Notes: a model not told the origin generated them from the sequence alone. Shown: positions 20,576 to 31,716, counted from the stretch's first letter. The stretch is 64,000 nt of DNA from Kalaharituber pfeilii (GCA_015179045.1 WHUZ01000021.1:724037-788036), one strand, 5' to 3'. Made by a program: numbers and translations.

Positions 20576-23500
20576 TTACCCCCCGTTCTAGGGCAGTCGT
20601 CTCGACTGACAATCACCGAAAAGTAACCCAAACCAATCGGTATTGTAAGTAATGTGTATCAGCTCTCTTGCGAGAGTCAAAAGGGTGGCTAATGCAATTA
20701 TCGGCGTGCCTTATGCGCAAGGCCTCTCACAGGAATTCACTCATCTGTGGCCGACGGTGAGACTGGTGTGTCTCAAGCACTCATTCATTGGTCAATGAGG
20801 CCATTAAAAACCTTAACGAAGATAAAAACCAGTGGGAAAAATTCTTCGTAAGGAAAAGGTACTCACATCCCACATTATCCAAGTAGCCTGGGTGTAGCCA
20901 TCGATGCCTTATTAGGCCAAAGGGCGGCTTTCTTGGATATCGGTCGTGGAACTCTCTGACAGATTCCAACGATCTATATCAATCGGTTCCCAAGTATCAT
21001 CATCTTCACCGTAGCCCTGCCAATGGATTCGGTACTGTACTACCCTGTTCATGTGTTTCGAATCGACGACATGGAAGAACTCGTCATCCTCATCGATCTC
21101 CATTTCCTGGGGTTCAAGTCGCTCTCGAAAAGGCTTTTCAGCTGCCGGGGAGGCATAAACATTGTCATTTGAGAGGTGAATAACTTTCGAATCGAATCCA
21201 TATAAAGAACGAAAGGGCTGTAACCATGGGTCGACGTAGCAGTACAGTTGTAAGCGAACTCGGGTAGAGATAGCCAAGTTACCCATCGGGTCTGTCAGTC
21301 ATGGCAGTAGATGCGAAGATACTGTTTGGGAGTCTATATTGCGCACTCAGAGAGTCTGTAGGTCTGGGGGTGGTCAGCGGTACTGAGTTGGAGTCCTACG
21401 TCGAGTTTCGATGTAATTTCTTTCTAGAGGGCTGAGGCGAATTGTGCCCTGAAGACGTCATTGAAGGCATTAGCGACGTCTCGAGTTGTCCGAGTGTTTT
21501 TTGCCGGTTATAGCATTGCTTTTGGTGAACCGGTCTGTGACAACTGAAGTAGCGTTAAAGCCCTCGGATTCAGGTAGCTCTCCAACAAAGTCCATAGCTA
21601 TCTCCTCCCAAGGCTTCGTACTACTAGGCATTGGCATACGTCTAGTTTGCTTCGGATGTCGGCCTTCAGGCAGGCAGCACAATCGGCGACATAATCAGCC
21701 ACATGGTCTTTTCAGCCGTCCCAGTAGAAGTTTCGAGAGAGGAGTTCCTGTGTTCAGTGCACACCCCAGTGCATAGTCACGTTACTGTCGTGGCATTGTT
21801 ATACAGTAACACTTTCAGTCGATATTGCTCAGGCACCATACAGGGCCATCATCATTCCTTACCCATTCATCACAGTTGACCCTAGGGATATCAGCCCACA
21901 CGTCTTCTGCCTCACCTGCCTCAGTTCGTCGTGAGAGGGCGTCGGCTTTGCCATTAAGCTTTCCTGGAGCGTAGTTGATGACGTAATCGCATTCGGAAAG
22001 TCGGCTTGCCGGCTGTTGAGGCGTTGTTTGGTAGTGAAGTACTTTAGTACGTAGTAGGCAGTGATGGTGAACCTAATTCCCAATAGCTCTATTCTCCATT
22101 TCTTGCACAGACAATCAAAGATTGCCAGTAGTTCTTTATCGTGGATAGAGTAGTTTGGCGGGGGTCAGTAATCGGGAGTAGTAATCGCATGGGTGAAGGA
22201 TCATAGTACTGGCTCAAGACGCCGGCAAGTGCTTGGTCTGAGCAGTCGGTTTTCACAATCGCAGGCAGGGATCGATCGAACTGTCGCAGTATGGGGGCAC
22301 TCATGAACTTGTCTTTAAGCTCCGTAAAAGCAGCTTGCTGCTCTGACCCCCAAGTAAAGGGTACGTTTCCGGTCAAGGTGGTCAGCAGTCGAGTTGTGGC
22401 AGCGTAAAATAAATCGGCGGTAGTAGTTGAGGACGAATCGGTGGTAGTAGTTTGCAAAGCCTAGAAAGGCTTGCACCTCTTTCTTTATCGGCTGTGGCCA
22501 GTCGCGAATGATAGGGAGTTTGGCCAGGTCCATCTTAATCTTGAGGCCATTAATAAGGTGACCAAGGAACATGGTTTCGTGCACATGGCACTCGCACTTG
22601 GCCAGGTTGACCGCGAGCCCATGTTTGCTCAACTGGCAGCACTTTCCACTATCCTTTCATGGTCTCGTTCGGGTTTGCCTCCATAGACTAAGAGTCCAAG
22701 TACCAAACAACTCCATCAATGCCGGTGAGAATCTCATCCATCATTTTCTAGAAGGAAGCGGGTGCGCTGATGAGTCCGAACGGCATGACTGTGTACTCGA
22801 ATAGGCCTTTGGATGTGTTTGACCGCCGTCTTCCATTCGTCGTCGCCTCAGGTCTTATTGCGGAGTTCCGACATTACGGGCAAAGGGTATTCACTCGGAA
22901 TGGTGACTTTGCTTAGTGCCCTATAGTCAACGCACGGTCGGAGGGACCCATCTTTTCTTCCGAATCATTTCTTCAGGTATGTCAACGTTCTTCTTGTTCT
23001 TCGGAGGTAGAGGTGGCTGTATCGTGAAGCTACTGCTGGAGGTGATGTTTGTCTTGGTGGTGGAGGGAGTGAAGCGCTTATATCCTAGGCTTTCCCAGGG
23101 CATCGACAATGGAAACTTCCATTGGTTCTAGTTGCTTCGACACTCACGATGGCCGGCTAGAAGGTTCCGGACATCTGGCGGAAACGTAGGAAGTGAGGAC
23201 GGGATCGGGGATCTTTGCCACATCATTGTACTCGTACTTCGTCGATTTCAGTTAAGAAATCCTGCAATCTACCCCACTGCTTGCGTCCGAATGTTTCGAG
23301 CGGCCTCAGCAATGGCTGAGGAGTCCTGGAAGGTCGTATGCAGTAGGGTCAGAGCTGTGGCACATGACGCTGGAGGGTTCTGACGGAAAAAGGTGAGGGC
23401 AGGGCCCTTCAAGCGAGAGGTGAACATATCAATGCGTTCGTCGACGTCAATAATCCTTGAGCTCCTAATCCAACGATGGACCAGGAAGAGAAAGTTTGTC

Positions 23501-23643
23501 AAGCTCTTTTGCATCCTCATCAAACTTTTCTGGAGGGGGAATCTTCGCAGGAGGAGGAATCTTCGCAGGGGGAGGAATCTTCGGAGGAGAAGGAATCTTC
23601 GCAGGAGGAGGAATCTTCGCAGGAGGAGCAAGGAGGGCCCCAT
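20576..23643 (-). pseudogene. Gypsy chromovirus G1, decayed gag-pol
   Basis: Read on the minus strand from high to low coordinates. A gag fragment (23269-23643) contains RIDMFTSRLKGPALTFF. A reverse transcriptase piece (22315-22632) has KHGLAVNLAKCECHVHETMF and FLGFANYYHRF. An RNase H piece (22089-22457) has KTDCSDQALAGVLSQY. An integrase piece (21470-21682) has EEIAMDFVGELPESEGF. A chromodomain end (20912-21286) has YRIHWQGYGEDDDTWEP. Frames are broken by indels and stops throughout. The 5' end is lost: a short gag remainder (25003-25083) lies beyond the nested element at 23644-24988 and joins directly to the MULE arm. Confidence 0.85.
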
Positions 23644-25002
23644 TTTTTTTTTTTTTTTTTTTTTATATCATTTATCGCATGCCGCCCTATGGGCTATGGC
23701 GATGTTTAGCTAAAATAAAAGAAGGTTAAATACAACGACCGAAGCATTCCCGCCAAAGGTCACCAATCCTAACCCTACACTGTCTAACTACATGTGGTTC
23801 CCGCTGTCACTCTGTGTTGCGGGGGGGAGAACGTCCAGCCTTCGACCTCAACCCCTTCCCCTATCGGCCTCGTACTGACACCCCCTCAACCATCTTCCTC
23901 CGAGTCTGACCTTGTCTACATCCTTCTGACTCTCCAGAAATACCACTACCGAACTTGTCTTCTTCCCTTCCCCCAATAGTATGTCTTTCCTTCGAAGCCA
24001 GCGGATCCCGACTACCCTCCCCAGGTCCTTGTTGTCTTCCCCCAGCCATCGTTGTACCCTGCCCAGATCCTTCCTCAGCGCAACCCCATGCACAACGATG
24101 CCTGTCTGGACCCTGTCACTCGGTTCCTTCCCCTTGGGACTGCCGCGCGGCAGCTCTCGTCTTCTCGGGGCGGTGGATGATGTCTTGCGCGGTGGTGGAG
24201 CCGGCGATGCCGGCGGTGGCGGTGTTGCCGACGAATTCGGCGGCGGCGAAGGCGGTGTTGCCGGTGGAGGTGTTGATGCTGGTGGTACCGGCGGAGGAGG
24301 TGGAGCCGTCCTCTCTGGCGACTTCCCGATGCGAGGAGCCTTCTTCTTCCTCGTGCGTGTTGAGATCGGTGGAGACGCCGTCCGCTTCTGGGTTTGTGGC
24401 GTCGGTGATGGCGGTGGTGGCGGTGTTGGTGGTGGTGGCGGTGGTGGTGGTGGTGGTGGCGGTGGCGGTGGTGGTGGCGGTGGCTCCACCGGAAGCGTCT
24501 CCACTGCCGTGATGGGGCTGAACCCCAGCGTCTGTGGCGGCGGTGGTGGTGGTGGAGGTGGCGAAAGTCTGAACTGGTTACGTTCAACCACGAAACACAA
24601 CATCGTCCCGTCCTCCGGAGGCACGTTCGTCCGGTTCTCGTAATGCCAATAATCTCTTAACACCGATAAAAACCCTCCCGTGCCCGCGTTCCTCAACCTG
24701 CCCTGCATCCTCGCCCAATCTGGACCCCAGTTCCGCGCCATTCTAACTGGTCACTCTAAATGTCTTGGCGCGTCGATGTGTTGGCAACGGAGGTGGTGAG
24801 CTGATGGATCCTCAGAATTTCTCCCCTCGGGGGAAACTCGCTCTGTCGGGTATTTGAGAATAAAAATTAGATCAAAGTACTCGGCTCGCCGAGAGCTTTC
24901 GATCTATGTAGGTTTCAGCGGGGGGGACGTTGTGGTTATGGAGTCGCTTCCAAACGCTCGTCCTGAGGTGGTTGTTGTCCTTGATATGAAGGAGGGCCCC
25001 AT
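23630..25002 (-). mobile_element. Full-length ORF1-only (HAL1-like) retroelement, 14-bp TSD
   Basis: The element spans 23644-24988 and is flanked by AAGGAGGGCCCCAT at 23630-23643 and 24989-25002. On the minus strand it has a 5' UTR of about 250 bp, one open ORF1 (24741-23848) and a 3' UTR. The terminal hairpin is of LINE-A type (ATTTATCGCATGCCGCCC on the plus strand), followed by poly(A). No reverse transcriptase, endonuclease or RNase H is encoded. It inserted into the gag of G1. I infer it is moved in trans by LINE-A machinery. Confidence 0.88.
23848..24741 (-). CDS. LINE ORF1-like protein (proline-rich, 297 residues)
   Basis: The frame is intact from MARNWGPDWARMQGRL. An N-terminal part of about 60 residues is followed by a long proline-rich linker (runs of P, then TRKKKAPRIGKSPERT) near residues 60-205. 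The C-terminal domain reads GIVVHGVALRKDLGRVQRWL, RVVGIRWLRRKDIL, KKTSSVVVFLE and VRLGGRWLRGCQYEADRG. This domain is the kind found in Tad1-type LINE ORF1 proteins, before the zinc knuckles those usually carry. No CCHC knuckle follows here. It recurs at 26446, 32417 and 45893. The Gly- and Arg/His-rich frames on other strands are shadows of the proline codons. Confidence 0.8.
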   Translation of the reverse strand: MARNWGPDWARMQGRLRNAGTGGFLSVLRDYWHYENRTNVPPEDGTMLCFVVERNQFRLSPPPPPPPPPQTLGFSPITAVETLPVEPPPPPPPPPPPPPPPPPPPTPPPPPSPTPQTQKRTASPPISTRTRKKKAPRIGKSPERTAPPPPPVPPASTPPPATPPSPPPNSSATPPPPASPAPPPRKTSSTAPRRRELPRGSPKGKEPSDRVQTGIVVHGVALRKDLGRVQRWLGEDNKDLGRVVGIRWLRRKDILLGEGKKTSSVVVFLESQKDVDKVRLGGRWLRGCQYEADRGRG

Positions 25003-25084
25003 GGCATCAACTGATAGAGGAGGAAAAGGAAGGCCCCACGGCAATGTTTGACTCATGGGGAAAACGAGGAGGCGTAGGGTCTCA

Positions 25085-25559
25085 TGCAAACGGGTTTTCG
25101 CAGTACTGGGGTTTAGCTCATATCTTTCACCCTTCTCAGGCTTTTTTAAATATGTAGCCGGCATAGCAGCAATGATTCCGCGGGCACGGAGAAGAGATAC
25201 AGACATTGAAGAGAGATAATTGGAGCCGAGATAGTGTAAGGCAAGGCTTTAGGCGACGTTGTATGAGGCGAGGTTCTATGAGGCGAGGTTGTATGAGACG
25301 AGGTATACGCTGAAGCAATACCGGTAGCAGAAGGGGGGTAGTGAAGGAAGCGAAGGAAGCATTGTTCCAATTTTTTGAAACATCCTTGTATTGTGGGGTG
25401 GGGGTGAACATTGGTGTGAACTAGTCTCGTAACCAGACTAGGTGTGAACATGGCTTGTATGTACTAGTAGATTAGCGGACGCTTTAAATATATATCTGGC
25501 TAGCGCCTTTTATCCCTGCTTCCATCCAGTCAGAAAAGTGACTGGATGGAGACATTCCG
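25085..25559 (-). repeat. Right arm of the 475-bp inverted repeat
   Basis: Reverse complement of 18189-18663 with scattered substitutions and no length change. Its inner edge abuts a remnant of G1 gag. Its outer edge, GGAGACATTCCG, runs into a GGCC-rich tract. It may be the right TIR of the MULE after a deletion, or a second inverted copy. Confidence 0.85.
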
Positions 25560-25830
25560 CCGGTTCAGGCCAATTAAAGGAATTACTCCACAGCTATCCA
25601 GGTGAATTGAGGCCAGCATTTACCAGATTGTTTGAGTATTTAAAGGAGTAGAATCTCCCGTATGTCTAGAATTTTAAACAGCAGCGGTCTACGACTTTTT
25701 TCAAGTATGTATCACACTTTGTATTCAAGTATATATCGGAGAGACATTCCGCTGAACCGGCCTGGACCGGTTCAGGCGGTTTCGGTCCAATGCAGATCAC
25801 GGCCTGGTCGGCCGGCCAGGCCTGTTGCAT
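25560..25830. repeat. GGCC-rich tract (copy 3)
   Basis: CGGTTCAGGCC and GGCCTGGACCGGTTCAGGC words alternate with AT-rich filler (25620-25740). It closes with CCAGGCCTGTTGCATTCATT, the same closing motif as copy 1. Confidence 0.7.
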
Positions 25831-25860
25831 TCATTGTGACGATGACTTGGTAGGGTCTGA

Positions 25861-26279
25861 CCTATCTCAGATGGGGCAGGCTACAAGCAAAAGCACTCTG
25901 TAGATGTGGCTCCGAGTGCCAGCCAGGCCAACCCATCTACTGACAAACAGGCCAAGTCCGGTGTTCCTCCTATGGAGCAGAAAGCCGCAACAGCCTTGCA
26001 CAATTCCACTTCTCTTCCCATCTCTTTGCCGCAAAAGCCAGGTACGGCTATGGTCGTGGTGTTGGATGTAGAAAATACTGCGGGTGCAAGTACTAGCGCC
26101 ACCGCTTTGAGTAAGCATAGCAATGCGATGCTAATTACCTCGGCTGCGGAGTCCTGGCCGAACAAGAAGTTGAAGACATCACATATAGCTACTAATACAT
26201 TTAGCTCAAACGGAAACGGGCCACACGAGGTCATTACGATAGATTCGGATGATGAAGAGGGACCTTCAGCATGTAGTGA
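25861..26279 (+). pseudogene. Unknown gene split by gypsy element G2
   Basis: A plus-strand frame runs from 25861 (after a stop at 25858) to the G2 LTR. It is low-complexity with KKLKTSHIATNTFSSNGN and then EVITIDSDDEEGPSAC, which resembles a SUMO-interaction motif followed by acidic residues. Across the G2 insertion the same frame resumes at 33590 (ERRELALAELEGELEPACG) and meets a consensus splice donor GTAAGT near 33646. So G2 landed in an exon. I do not know the family; the N-terminus and downstream exons are not placed. Confidence 0.5.
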
Positions 26280-27042
26280 TGTAAGGGCGCTGCTGGGATC
26301 AGTAGGCGAAGGCACGACCGCGGGTGCTACGAGACAGCAGGGACAGAGAGGGACAAGGTAGAAGAGAGAATGAGCGTACGTTGACCAGTGGAGACTACAT
26401 ACAGGCGGGTAGGAGAGGTATATATGGACGAGAGAGTGTGAACAGATGAGAAAGGATCTCGGGAAGGTTCGGAGATGGTTGGAAGACGACCACAAAGACA
26501 TGGGTAAAGCCATTGGGATAAGATGGCTAAGAAGCAAGATGACACTGCAAGAGGAGGGCAAAAAGACAAGCTCGGTAGTGGTCTACCTGGAGGAAGACAA
26601 GGAAATGGACAGGGTGAGACTTGGAGGAAGATGGCTGAGGGCTTGCCGATATGAGTGGGACAGGTGAAGGAAGGAACGACGCCCCTCGCATTGGCCCACC
26701 CACAACACCAGCGAAGTCCGTGGGTTCCACATGTAATTAGACGAGTAGCTAAATTTCTTTTCCTTTACTTTAATAAAACCCTCGCCATAGCCCCTAGGGC
26801 GGCACGCGAGTAATGATATATAAAAAAAAAAAAAAAAAAAAAAGTGTGAACAGAAGTAGCAGGTACGAGTATTGCATGAACTTGGACATGACGACATAGA
26901 AGAGTGCTTGTACAATGCTGTAGAATGATGTGGAATGATGTAGAGCTATGGCGGCGGTTCGAGAGCATTCTGTGGTTCGGGTCGATCACTGCATGGTGGT
27001 TACTAAGAACGAATCCCTGTTATTTCCTATTGCGGCATGACA
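26280..27042 (-). repeat. 3' LTR of G2 (split by a nested element)
   Basis: 26280-26445 and 26854-27042 match the uninterrupted 5' LTR at 33200-33584. The 5' copy carries an extra segment of about 30 bp (GAAGACAGATGGAAATAGAA). Both include CCTATTGCGGCATGACA at the edge. Confidence 0.92.
26435..26853 (+). mobile_element. ORF1-only element, 5'-truncated, 11-bp TSD
   Basis: The element is 26446-26842 and is flanked by AGTGTGAACAG at 26435-26445 and 26843-26853. It encodes the ORF1 C-terminal domain (RKDLGKVRRWLEDDHKDMGK ... LGGRWLRACRYEWDR-stop). After the stop come about 90 bp of UTR, the terminal hairpin (CCTCGCCATAGCC, GGCACGCGAGTAATGATA) and poly(A). The junction between ORF1 and tail is equivalent to that in the full-length copy at 23644. 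Confidence 0.9.
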
Positions 27043-27620
27043 GTATCTCCCCTCTTCTAGCCTGAGCTCCTGATCAGGCCGTGGTGTAGAATATAGGAAA
27101 CACACAAGAGAATGACATGACGATGGAGCATAGAAAACACATGAGCGAATGACATGCAATAAGTAAACAAGAACACACGTAATAGCACAAATTCAGGGTA
27201 ACAGACGACAAGAAAAGACAGGTTATCACTGAGGGGCGGAGCCTTCCCCCCCCTTTTTGGCTTCGTGGGGCCGGGCTTTTCAGGGTACTTCTGGTGGAAT
27301 TGGTTAATCATTCCTTGTATGCTCTTAAGGCCTTGAGCCGGTTCCCAAGTGTTGTCATGATGTGGGTAACCTTTCCACTTAACCTCATACTCCAGCTTCT
27401 TCCCACGTCTGCGGCTGTTGACCACCTCTTCAACTTCCCAGTATGCTTCACCCTCAATGATGATAGGCGGTGGTGCAGGTTGTTCTTCTCTGAGTGTATT
27501 ATCAGTGGTAGCCTTTTCCAGCAGCGAGACATGAAAGACTGGATGAATGTGCATTGATGAGGGTAGTCTTAACTTGTAGGCCACTGGGCTGATCACCTTT
27601 TCTACTTCGAATGGTCCCAA

Positions 27621-27742
27621 CTGCTTATACTCTAGCCTGTCTCCGGGCTATGAGGGCTTGCCCAGGGACCCTGCCATGGCCAAGTGCTACAAGCGGGGTT
27701 ATGTGATTAAAAAAAAAAAAAAAAAAAAAACTGCTTATACTC
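27621..27742 (+). mobile_element. LINE-B tail nested in G2, 12-bp TSD
   Basis: The element 27633-27730 is flanked by CTGCTTATACTC (27621-27632 and 27731-27742). It is 98 bp: GCCTGTCTCCGGGC, CAGGGACCCTGCCATGGCC, GCGGGGTTATGTGATT, poly(A). Confidence 0.93.
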
Positions 27743-27814
27743 AAGGTTCTCGGAGGGTCGGTTCGTTTTTATATGCCTTCGAATAAGCCAAACTCGATCA
27801 CCTTCTTTGATTTC

Positions 27815-27898
27815 AGGCTCTGGGCGACCTCGCCATAGCCCATAGGGCGGCATGGGAGTAATGAAATAAAAAAAAAACAAAAAAAAAGGCTCTGGGCG
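27815..27898 (+). mobile_element. LINE-A tail stub nested in G2, 12-bp TSD
   Basis: The 60-bp element (27827-27886) holds only the hairpin and poly(A), and is flanked by AGGCTCTGGGCG on both sides. Confidence 0.93.
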
Positions 27899-28068
27899 TA
27901 CATCACGATTGTAGTACTGGGCTTGCAGTTGCTGGGCAAACTTCATTTCGTGCTGTAAGAGGCAATGTAGGGAACGTAGCTCTTGAACCCGTTCATCGAC
28001 TGCAGGAGATTTCGCAGATGCTTCCAGCGAGACGTTGAGAGTTGGGTGGTAGCCGTAGTTCGCGTAAA

Positions 28069-28150
28069 AGGGTGAGCATTTTTTTTTTTTTTTTTATTTC
28101 ACGTGACCCCGCTTGTAGCTGTTCGCCATGGCAGGGCAGGGTGAGCATTT
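28069..28150 (-). mobile_element. LINE-B tail stub nested in G2, 13-bp TSD
   Basis: The 56-bp element (28082-28137) is flanked by AGGGTGAGCATTT. It comprises poly(T), then CACGTGACCCCGCTTG and CGCCATGGCAGGG. Confidence 0.92.
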
Positions 28151-30337
28151 GATACTGCTTTGTTCAGCATTATTGTAGGCAAACTGAGCTAATGGTAGGA
28201 GTTCAACCTAATTGTCTTGCTGATAGTTGTAGTATGCTCGAAGGTACTGCTCGAGAATCTGGTTCACACGCTCGGTCTGACCATCGGTTTGTGGATGATA
28301 CGCTGTTAAGAGTTGCTGGTCGATATTGGCAGCTTGACATAGTGAGCGAGTAAGTTCGAGGCGAATACTACTCCACGATGTGTAACGATCTCTTTCGGAA
28401 TGCTGTGATGAACGAGTACATGCTTGAGGTAGAGTTGAGCTAGCTTCGGGGCTGTGACGGTCTCGCTACAGGGAATGAAATATGCCATTTTTATGAGTTG
28501 ATCAACTACAACGAGTATAGAATCGAAGGATGGAGAAGGAGATAATAATGGGTCTTTAAATGAGGGAAGCTTGACTATGAAATCTATTGATACTGAATGC
28601 CAGGGGTGTGGAGGAACAGAAAGAGATTGTAACTGACCAAAGGGTTGCTGTCTTAATGCCTTGCATCTTCCACAAGTCTCACATGTTCGAATGTACGTTT
28701 CCACGAACTGTCTCATGCGGGGGAAAAAGAAGTTTCTGGAGATCAGTTCTAGTGTCTTCGCTTGGTCCGGGTGTCCTGCTGTAGGCGTATCATGGTGCAT
28801 CTGAACAATTTCCACCTTTAGGCCCTTATTATCTGGCACAAAGATTAGCCCATTAAAGAGAATAAGATCATCACGTAGAGAGTATGCAGGCAGTCGAAAC
28901 TTAGGAGCTATGCCTGAGGTGAGCTCTAACTTTAACTTAGCACAAGATGGGTCCTGCTCATATGCTTCCTTAATTTTCTGCAGTATGCTACTATCCTTTT
29001 CAACCGCTGTATTCCTCAGCTCAACCGTAGCAAGTATAAGCTGATGGGGTTTAAGCAAACAGTACTCTTGCTTCGTGGTAGGATCTTGGTAGTCGGGTCG
29101 TCAGAATAGGGCATCTGCTTGCGAGTTAGCTGTACCAGGGCAATGGATAATAACAAAATCATATGAAGCTAGCATTTCTGACCAGCCGGCGTGTCTTCGA
29201 TTCAAGACTTTCGTGGAGGTAAATGATTGAAGATTCTGGTGGTCAGAGTAGATCTATATCTGATGCTTAGCCCCTTCTAGATAAACTCTCCATTCTCTGA
29301 GGGCGGCAACTATAGCTAATAGCTCCTTATCATGTATCTCATAATTCGTTTCTGCAGGGAGTAGCTTTCGGCTGTAGAATGCAATGGGACAAAGAGTCTT
29401 TGCTTCAGTGTCGTATTGGGACAGGCAGGCACCGATGGCGAAGTCAGAAGCATCGGTTTCCACAACATTAGCTAATTCAGGATCAAAATGTCTTAAGACC
29501 ATTGCTGTAGCAAAGGACTGCTGGATAGCCTCGAATGCTCTTTGACAGTCATCGGTCCATGTAAACGAAGCATCTTTCCTGAGTAGGCGAGTAAGCGGTG
29601 CGATAATACTGCTGTAGTGTGGTATGAACCGGCGGTAGAAGTTTGCAAATCCTAAAAATGACATGATATCCTTAACACACGTAGGAGTCGGCCAGGTTAT
29701 GACTGATTCATTCTTACTTGGATCCATCTTTATTTCTTCTCTGCTAATGACGTATCCCAAGAATTCCACCTCTTTGGCATGGAATGAGCATTTTTCAAGC
29801 TTCACAAAGAGGTTGTATTCATCAAGCTTCTCTAATACCTTGGTAACATGAACTTTATGTTCCTCAAGAGTATTCGAGAAGATCAGGACGCCATCGAGGA
29901 AGGCAACCACAAAGTATGGCCGAAGGATATCGTTCACTAATGCTTGAAATGATGCCGGGGCATTCGTTAGTCCAAAAGGCATGACTTTATACTCATAGTG
30001 TCCGTATCGTGTTCTGAACACCGTTTTCCATTTATCGCCTTCAGCAATTCGTATCAAGTTATATACCCCTCATAAATTGATTTTCGTGAAGTATTTTGCC
30101 TCATGCACACGGTCTAGGAGCTCTGATACCAGCGGTATAGGGTAGCGGTTCTTTACTGTGATTCGATTTAGCCCTTGGTAGTCAACACATAACCGCAAGC
30201 TTCTATCCTTCTTTGTAAATAATATTGGTGCACCGACAGGAGACGACGACTGATGAATAAACCCTTTTACTAAGTTCTCATCCAAGTATTCTCATAGGGC
30301 TTGCAGTTTAGTTTCTGAAAGCGCATCAATCGGACCG

Positions 30338-30470
30338 AACGGAGGTTTTTTTTTTTTTTTTTTTTTTTTTATTTCACGTAAGCCAGCTTGCAGCTGTTCG
30401 CCATGGCAGAGTCCCTGGACTGAAGTCACTACTGGCAGATGAAGTGAAAGCACTCTCAGACAAGCGGAGG
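30338..30470 (-). mobile_element. LINE-B 3' end nested in G2
   Basis: Poly(T) from 30346 is followed by CACGTAAGCCAGCTTGCAG and CGCCATGGCAGAGTCC. The probable TSD is imperfect: AACGGAGG / AGCGGAGG. Confidence 0.7.
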
Positions 30471-30534
30471 CTACCGGTATCTTGGGGCAATTCCATGGCC
30501 AGCTCGGACTCAAACTGAGGCCTAGGCTGAGGCC

Positions 30535-30746
30535 AGGCGATCATAATTTTTTTTTTTTTTATATCAATACTCGCGTGCCACCCTAAGGGCTATGGCGAGG
30601 GTTTTTATTAAAAGAAAGTAAGTCAACTTTAAATACATGATGCCCGCGGTTTACATAGTGTTGCGGGGGAAGGGCCAGTCCGTCTCATCTCCTTCCTCAT
30701 CTCCGTCCCCTATCCGCCTCGTACTGGCTCACTTAGGCGATCATAA
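30535..30746 (-). mobile_element. ORF1-only element 3' end nested in G2, 12-bp TSD
   Basis: The element 30547-30734 is flanked by AGGCGATCATAA at 30535-30546 and 30735-30746. It carries the hairpin (ACTCGCGTGCCACCC, TAAGGGCTATGGCGAGG) and the same flank as the other ORF1-only copies. Confidence 0.92.
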
Positions 30747-31652
30747 GTGGAAAAACGGCCAGTGTGCGTACAGGCAGAAAGTGCCTGTCCCGAGAGGTTT
30801 TGCACCACAATCAATCATAATAGTAACAGGAGTACAAACAGAACCAGAATGGAGTAAACCATTGACAATAAGATGAAAGTCAGAAGTTGGCCTGGTATAA
30901 TAAAGAAGAATATTGCTCTCGGTTAAGCTCAGAGCAGGGCGGTTTAGTTCGTCTGAGCTGGCTCTTTCCCCGAACTGTCCTCAGCTGTAGTAGTGAAGGA
31001 GATATTGACACGCTCTTTCTTCTTTGGATCCTGCTTGGTACTAGAAGTGAGCTGTTGGGTCTGAGTATTGGATCGATATTCAGAAGCTTTGTGTCTTGGT
31101 TTGGCACAGAGAAGGCAGAGTTTGTACTTAAGCCAGCAAGCACGTTCTTGTGGCGAGAGATCACGATTAGTAGGAGTACGCTGGGGAGCAGGCTTAGTAC
31201 TGACTGCGGAAAGATCCATTAGCTTAGGACCAGATCGGTTGGTCTTTGATGCCCACTCAGAGGTGCAGAATTCTCGATTTCGTTCGAACAAGCGGTTATC
31301 CATGCGTACGGCCTTTTCAATTAGTTCAGAAAGCTGCTTGGGGCGTTCTTCCTTAACTAGTTCTTCTCTAACCCTATCCTTAAGGCCCCTATAGAATCTC
31401 CAGATGAGTACCTCTTCATTCTAATTAAGAAACGAAGTGAGTTGCTGAAAGCATGATACATAGTCTGCCACACAACTGACTTGTCGCAGGCATTCAATCG
31501 CTCTTTCCACATTGGCGCGAGTGTCAATATCACCGTAGGTCTGTTATAGTGCTTGACAGAAGGCGTCAAAATTGTCCAAAAGCGCTGAGGGAGTGTGCTA
31601 ATGCAGGGTGCGAAGGTGAGACTCAAACCATAGAAAGGCGGTACCCTGGAGG

Positions 31653-31716
31653 AATGAGGCAGTTTTTTTTTTTTTTTTTTTTTTTTATATCATTACTCGC
31701 GTGCCAAATGAGGCAG
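31653..31716 (-). mobile_element. Minimal LINE-A stub, 10-bp TSD
   Basis: Between AATGAGGCAG (31653-31662) and AATGAGGCAG (31707-31716) lie only a 24-base T run and ATATCATTACTCGCGTGCC. That is about 20 nt of LINE 3' end. Confidence 0.93.

Larger units (their letters stand above)
27057..31660 (-). pseudogene. G2 gag-pol coding remains
   Basis: High to low on the minus strand: a gag part (31357-31660); a zinc-knuckle-like part (30880-31303, KLCLLCAKPRHKASEY, with the last Cys lost); RT N-terminus (30070-30285, [19 protein letters not shown]); RT and RNase H (29254-30057); integrase (28306-29058, YIRTCETCGRCKALRQQPFG, SVSIDFIVKLPSF); integrase C-terminus with chromodomain (27057-27620, YEVKWKGYPHHDNTWEP). 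The RT active site reads FLDG where FLDD or YLDD is expected, so the second Asp is lost. Several nested insertions interrupt it. Confidence 0.88.

Noticed and set aside
23955..24643. Long Gly/Val-rich and Arg/His-rich frames
   Set aside because: They are antisense or shifted readings of the proline-rich linker of the minus-strand ORF1.
27294..27557. Plus-strand 87-residue frame
   Set aside because: It is a shadow of the G2 chromodomain region on the minus strand.
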